Source: Protopterus annectens
Lineage: Eukaryota > Chordata > Ceratodontiformes > Protopteridae
Direction of reading: 5' to 3'
Assembly (NCBI RefSeq): GCF_019279795.1
Contig: NC_056733.1
Span: forward strand, 1,999,117,462-1,999,181,461
DNA length: 64,000 nucleotides
Shown in pieces: positions 59,386 to 64,000 of the stretch (its first letter is position 1; each line of letters begins with the position of its first letter). The position numbers were made by a program, and so were the translations under genes. The notes under the pieces were generated by a model, which saw nothing but the letters and a program-made list of their open reading frames with translations, did not search any database and was not told the DNA's origin.

Positions 59386-61569
59386 TCAATCCAGGTTCAA
59401 CATTAGTTTGAAAATCCAGGAGAGTTCAACGTATTCCAAATAATTCATGTTATTGCCCCCTCTAACATTTCTGTTCACCAGTTGCAGCACCCTGAATTTA
59501 AAACTATGATTGGGATGCTCAACCACATGTTTAGCCAGTGCATTACGTAAGTCCTGTTTATTTATATCATAAATGTGATTATAAATTCTATCCTTCAATT
59601 TCCTAGATGTAATCCCCACATAAAATGCAGTACAATGTATGCAAGTTGCTAAATATATCAGATTCTCGCTGCTGCAACTGGCATAAAACCTGGGTGTAAA
59701 AACATATTCAGTGGTTGGATGTTTAAAATTCTGTTCCTTCACTATAAACTTGCACATCTTACAATTGTTGCAACTATATGTACCTAACTTATTTGTCCGG
59801 GAAATGTCCCGTCGTACATGTGAGTATTCTTTACATAGAATCCTTTTTAAACTCTTACTGTTCCTATAGGTAAATTTGGGAGTAGGTCCTACTATACTCA
59901 AAACTTTAGAGTCAATTGTCAATAGCTGCCAGTTTTTCTTAATGATATTAACTATTCTATTATTATCATTAGTATATCTGGTTGAAAAAGTAACTTGAGC
60001 CTGACATTGTGGACTTCTCCTATAATCAGCGTTTATACCGCTATTCCTAGGAGTCAATCCATCTAAAACAATGCTGTGAATTTTGTCCACCACGGTGCTA
60101 TTGTAGCTTCTATCAATGAATAGAGTACGCATAATGTTTAATTCAGTTCGCATGTTTGCAGGATCATTGCAAATTCTGGTGATTCTAATGCATTGTCCCT
60201 TGACAATATTGGGGAAAACAAACCTAGGATGCATGCTGGTATAATGTAATAATGTATTCTTCCAGCATGGCTTCCTGAATAGAGATGTGGAAATATTACC
60301 ACTATGGTCCTTTATTATACTAATATCTAGGAAATCAACCTGATTATATGAAAAATCCAGGGTAAACCTTAGAAAACTTGTCGTTGTTTCCAAATAACAA
60401 ATAAAGGCTTTGAGTTCATCTACACTACCCTTCCAGAAAAGTAGCACATCATCTACAAATCTCCTATAGAAAATCATCTGTGCAAAAGAAGTATTGTCAA
60501 AAAGGAATTTCCTTTCCCAATAGTTAACTACCAGATTTGCATAGGAATTTGCACAGGGGGTGCCCATGGCAACCCCTCATTTCTGTGCAAACAGTCTGTC
60601 CTTGTACATGAAAATATTATTATTTAATACAGTCTCAAGTAATGTGCAGACAAGAACTTCTTCATTCGTATCGATGTCATCAGCTAAACATAACAACTCC
60701 CTTACTGCTTCAACACCATATTCATTTGGAATAGATGTAAATAGATTTTTAACATCTAAAGTCACCAGAAGAAAAGATGGACTCCTACTTCCATCAGTAA
60801 AAGTGATTAATTCATTAACTAACTGGTAGCTATCCCTAAGTATGGTAGGTATTTTTCTTACCAATGGCCCTAAAATGCTCTCAATATATATGGATATTCT
60901 TTCAGTTACCCAACCATTGCCTGCCACTATGGGCCACACCGGTGGGGGAGAAATGTTCTTATGTACTTTAGGCAAGCCCTTTATGCAGGGTATAAGAGGT
61001 GTTTCTACTAGAAAGTAATCGTAAAGATCTTTCATTATTTGTCTGCACATTAATAAATCATAAATTTCATCATGCACTCTGGTGACAATTCTCAAAAATT
61101 GTTTATGATCTATTTCGCTATAAGTACTATCATCCTTCAGCATTTCATACATTGCTGTGTCATAATCAGCAGTATTAAATAATACTACCCCTCCTCCCTT
61201 ATCAGCGGGTCTTATTATTATATCATCATTACTGGACAGCATATGTAAGGAGTGTTGTTGTTCTTTACTTAAGTTAAAATACATACATTTCCGTTCTACC
61301 CCAGAGAAGTATGCATACAAATCATTTTCACATAAACAAATAAAAGTTTCAACAGTAGCAGGCAGTATAGGAATAAATGAGCTTTTGCGTTTGAAAATAC
61401 AAGCTTTCCCTGACACAGTCCCATTCTCAATAGGATACATTAATTTTAAAGCTATTGCATGCCCAAACAGCCTTAAATCAATCAACAATTCACTAAGGTA
61501 ACTAGGTTGAGAGGGAATAAAGGATAGCCCTTTATTCAACAGTGAATAATCAATTGTACTAAGTTTCAA
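59386..61569 (-). pseudogene. Penelope-like element 2: reverse transcriptase and GIY-YIG endonuclease
   Basis: The first part (330 codons) includes NDDIIIRPADKGGGVVLFN, GLPKVHKNISPPPVWPIVAG and motif A SFLLVTLDVKNLFTSIPNEY. It ends FAQK at a TGA (60579-60577). Three codons later in the same frame the second part begins with motif B GVAMGTPCANSYANL, then motif C FYRRFVDDVLLFW. Then follow SCNNCKMCKF (zinc-binding-like linker) and the GIY-YIG endonuclease NLIYLATCIHCTAFYVGITS with RKLKDRIYNHIYDI, ending at 59386. Catalytic Asp residues of the RT and the endonuclease core are intact. One TGA and a frameshift near 61570-61596 are the main lesions I see. The enzyme would copy RNA at endonuclease-cut DNA. 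Confidence 0.88.
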
Positions 61570-61595
61570 ACAGGAGAGATTAAATACAAGTTCAT

Positions 61596-62477
61596 TCAGT
61601 TCTTGTTCCTTTGTTTCATACCTCGAAACTCTCCCGAAAATTTCCTTTTCTTGCGACCTCTGCTGTTCGACCTTGTTCTGGATGTTTCCCTGAATTTCAT
61701 AGGGAAAGAAAAAAATTGTTCCATATTCCTATTCATAGCCTTTGGTTTTGCTCCTAGATTGGCGTCTGTTATTGGCGCCATCAACGCCTGCTGATTAGGA
61801 GGTGGAGTCGCCACAGCAAACGAGCTAGTCAATTCAAAGATTTCAGGAAGTGACGTAATTAGTGTTTCAGAGTCATTCATGACGTCACCACCCGTAATAT
61901 TGGTATTTCTTAAAGTAGTCTCACCCTTTCCTTGAGGAGCCTTATTCTGTAAAGTGTCTTTGTTGTAAACGCTATTAATAACCCCATTCTGTTCTCTTTC
62001 TCCACCACTATGAACATTCCTTGGCCAAAGAAACACCCGTCCTGATGAAAAATCCCTGTAATCTCGTTGCAGCTTACGATACTTGGTTTGCTGCAACTTG
62101 TCACTATACAGGGCTATTTGATTATATAAACTATCAAGCCTTTTTTCATTTAAACCTCCCTTGAAGCGGGTCCGTAGATCTTTATTCAAAGCCTCTACCT
62201 GCTGCGACATTTCAGCTTCAAGGGGGGAAAAATATTCAATGAGAAGTCTCATATAGTTGTAACTTAAGTCTAAATTCAGTTCTTGCCATCATTTTAATAA
62301 TTCAGGGTGACTGTCCCCATAAGTTGGCATGCATAAAACTCTCATGCCACGTGGGACTAAATGAAAATACAGGCTAGCTTCCATGTGTCTTCTTTGCCAG
62401 ACTAATCTCTGCAATTTATATAAGTTATTTTTATGTGAAAAAATCTTACAGAGACTAACAAATATAGTCAATAGCAA
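61596..62477 (-). pseudogene. Penelope-like element 2: N-terminal region
   Basis: From MLLTIFVSLCKIFSHKNN (62477) through VPRGMRVLCMPTYGDS to LLK, then a TGA (about 62288), then WQELNLDLSYNYMRLLIEYF and a 218-codon frame from 62252. This has a charged segment (LQQTKYRKLQRDYRDFSSGR) and a basic end (RTRSNSRGRKKRKFSGEF). A frameshift separates it from the RT frame at 61569. The layout matches the N-terminal part of element 1, where charged KERKREKFQRDLDDY occupies the same place. Its function is not established; basic residues could bind nucleic acid. Confidence 0.75.
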
Positions 62478-62599
62478 AGAATGTCATAGATAAACTTCTT
62501 AATTACTGAAAGTATATGATTGTATGAATCCTGTCAAAGTACATGAAAGAAAGTTGGGGCATTGGCTCATATAAAAAATGCTATTAATGTAGTCCTTGA

Positions 62600-63180
62600 T
62601 GCCCATCATGGGCAAGTATTATACTCTAGATTCTTTGTACTGCCCAAAATGATTTCAAGTTCATATTGGATCTTGGCAACATAAATAACTCTGTACAAAA
62701 GTGATCTTTTTTCATATGGTCACACTGCAGTACATCTTCCATATGTATCAACAGAAGACTGTGTGATGCTATGAGCTTCATGACTCTTATCTCCCTGTAT
62801 GCTTTGCAACGTTTTATGATTGTCTCTTGTAGAGCAGGGGCCAATTGCTTCCAATTTTGGTCCCTGGTAATTAGTCTCACCTCAGCTCCACAGGTGTTTA
62901 TCAAGTGCAAGTCAGTGGTGGCAGTTTATTTCTGCCTGTCATGTGTCTGTCTTCATATGTTTTGATAACTGACTTGTAATGCAGCAAATTAGGAACAGTG
63001 TTACCCAGTATAAGGATTTTGTCTGCTTAGTTCACTACTTGGGGATTACATTAACTCTGAAGAAGTCACAGCTTAACCCACTATTGCATCGACTTCAGGT
63101 GCAAACTCCTCTCAGGCTGCTACTAAAGAATAATGTCTCATCCCTCAGGAAATCAACAATTGAACCTTTATGCTATTAAG
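62600..63180 (+). pseudogene. DIRS-type remnant E: reverse transcriptase fragment
   Basis: Plus frames: a piece resembling FFVLPK near 62633, LTSAPQVFIKCKSVVAVYF (62872-62930), matching the DIRS motif B region SAPRVFTKCMAPV, then a YxDD-like segment now decayed (near 62955). Next comes VHYLGITLTLKKSQLNPLLH (63033-63095), matching the DIRS segment after the catalytic box. Stops and frameshifts are numerous. It directly follows Penelope-like element 2. Confidence 0.65.
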
Positions 63181-63184
63181 TTAA

Positions 63185-64000
63185 CAGCTTGGATAATCCA
63201 CTTCCAGTTACAACCAGGGTCCACAGATAGATTCTTGCAGTGATGGGTATTCTGTTATTTTCAGAAATTTCTGCAAACAGAAAATCTTTTAAGGAAATGG
63301 AAGAGATTTCAGTATGGGCTGCCCATCATAACCCTGTCCTTGTTTCATCTTTTTCTAAGGTTCATAAGTATTGGAATGTTTTTTTAATCTCGGTTCAGCT
63401 ATTCATCAAATAATACATGGCAGTTGTATACGGTTTTCACACTGGGTAAGGTGTGTTATCCTTACCTATCCCTAGTCTGCAAAGCTTTAAGGGGTGCATG
63501 TTTAGTCTTAATATAGCCTTCTGTTAGGGAGCACATTTCCCCATAATCTTTATTTTCCTGAAGAAACTGACCCTTCTTCCATTTGAACTGTCTGCCACTG
63601 TATAAACTTTCAAACTTCCAACATTCCTGTTTATAAATTGTAAACATTGTATGGCAATCTTTCTTACTTCTCTTGCCACTATAGAGTATGATGGATTAAT
63701 TTATTAATAACTAACTTCAAGGGAGAAAAAATGGAGTAAGAGAAACAGAACAAGTGAGAAAAAAGTAATCTGTATGGTGTGAGTAGGGCAGAGTGGGGTA
63801 GCTGGGGGGCACCATGGTGAAATGGTTCATGAAGGTGATGTGGAAGAGTGCCACTGAGCCCTTCCCCTAGGGTGCGAGTTGACCTAAGGCCAGCCCTGAC
63901 TCTTTGTAGCCACATAATTATGTGTGCTGTGGAACGTAATACAGCAGATGCTTGGTCTTTGTGATAAAATGGCTTTATGAAAAGACTGAATCTCAACAGA
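63185..64000. other. Unassigned sequence at window end
   Basis: Possibly decayed continuation of the DIRS fragment at first. No recognisable motif in either strand after about 63200. Confidence 0.4.

Larger units (their letters stand above)
58850..62490 (-). mobile_element. Penelope-like element 2, well preserved
   Basis: This is a full-length-looking minus-strand Penelope-like element with two long frames (61569-60577 and 60567-59386) in the same phase, separated by one stop. An N-terminal frame lies at 62252-61596, extended to 62477 across one stop. The RT, CxxCxxC linker and GIY-YIG domains are all readable. The AT-rich 3' region (59380-58850) contains a hammerhead-like sequence at 58969-59020. 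It is clearly distinct from element 1, but the N-terminal regions are homologous (PRGMRVLCMPTYGDSHPELLK versus PRGLRICTQPLVNTPDDLLLK). End points are approximate. Confidence 0.88.

Overview
This is a vertebrate nuclear window, about 64 kb of AT-rich DNA dominated by decayed transposable elements. The only host coding sequence I can identify is a 69-bp exon at 25666-25734 on the minus strand. It encodes the 23-residue N-terminus of importin alpha-3 (KPNA4), followed by a GT splice donor. Everything to its left (1-25665) is therefore KPNA4 intron 1, at least 25.6 kb long here with no exon 2 seen. Everything to its right is upstream flank. The huge intron and the mix of CR1, L2-like, DIRS and Penelope-like elements, Tc1/mariner and tRNA-derived SINEs suggest a large-genome lower vertebrate such as a lungfish, caecilian or salamander. 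The species call is inference.

Layout. 1-8.75 kb: two old minus-strand DIRS copies, the second split by a Tc1/mariner element with long inverted repeats (6905-8392). 9.0-12.96 kb: a plus-strand L2-like LINE with a SINE inside it. 13-25 kb: intronic sequence with tandem duplications, a SINE with a clean 19-bp target duplication and a repeated Pol III head, a CR1 3' fragment and two solitary L2-like 3' tails. 25.67-25.92 kb: KPNA4 exon 1 and a CpG-containing promoter. 26.3-28.3 kb: a tandem duplication of the upstream flank. 28.5-30.1 kb: a CR1 copy.

30.1-49.5 kb: one minus-strand DIRS retrotransposon carrying nested insertions. These are an antisense-oriented CR1 (about 36.0-37.7 kb), a same-strand CR1 that splits the tyrosine-recombinase gene (about 31.15-35.2 kb), and an 8.5-kb inverted pair of Penelope-like elements (39960-48432) flanked by one 16-bp target duplication. 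The outer ends of that pair carry hammerhead-ribozyme sequences. 49.9-51.1 kb: another DIRS fragment on the plus strand. 51.5-55.5 kb: a minus-strand CR1 interrupted by a plus-strand CR1. 58.4-58.75 kb: a CR1 scrap. 58.85-62.5 kb: a second, much better preserved Penelope-like element, also with a hammerhead-like motif. 62.6-63.2 kb: a DIRS reverse-transcriptase fragment.

Apart from KPNA4 the genes form no host pathway. The interest lies in the order of nested insertions, the palindromic Penelope insertion with its ribozymes, and the duplicated KPNA4 upstream region. I saw no rRNA, no canonical tRNA gene and no CRISPR array.
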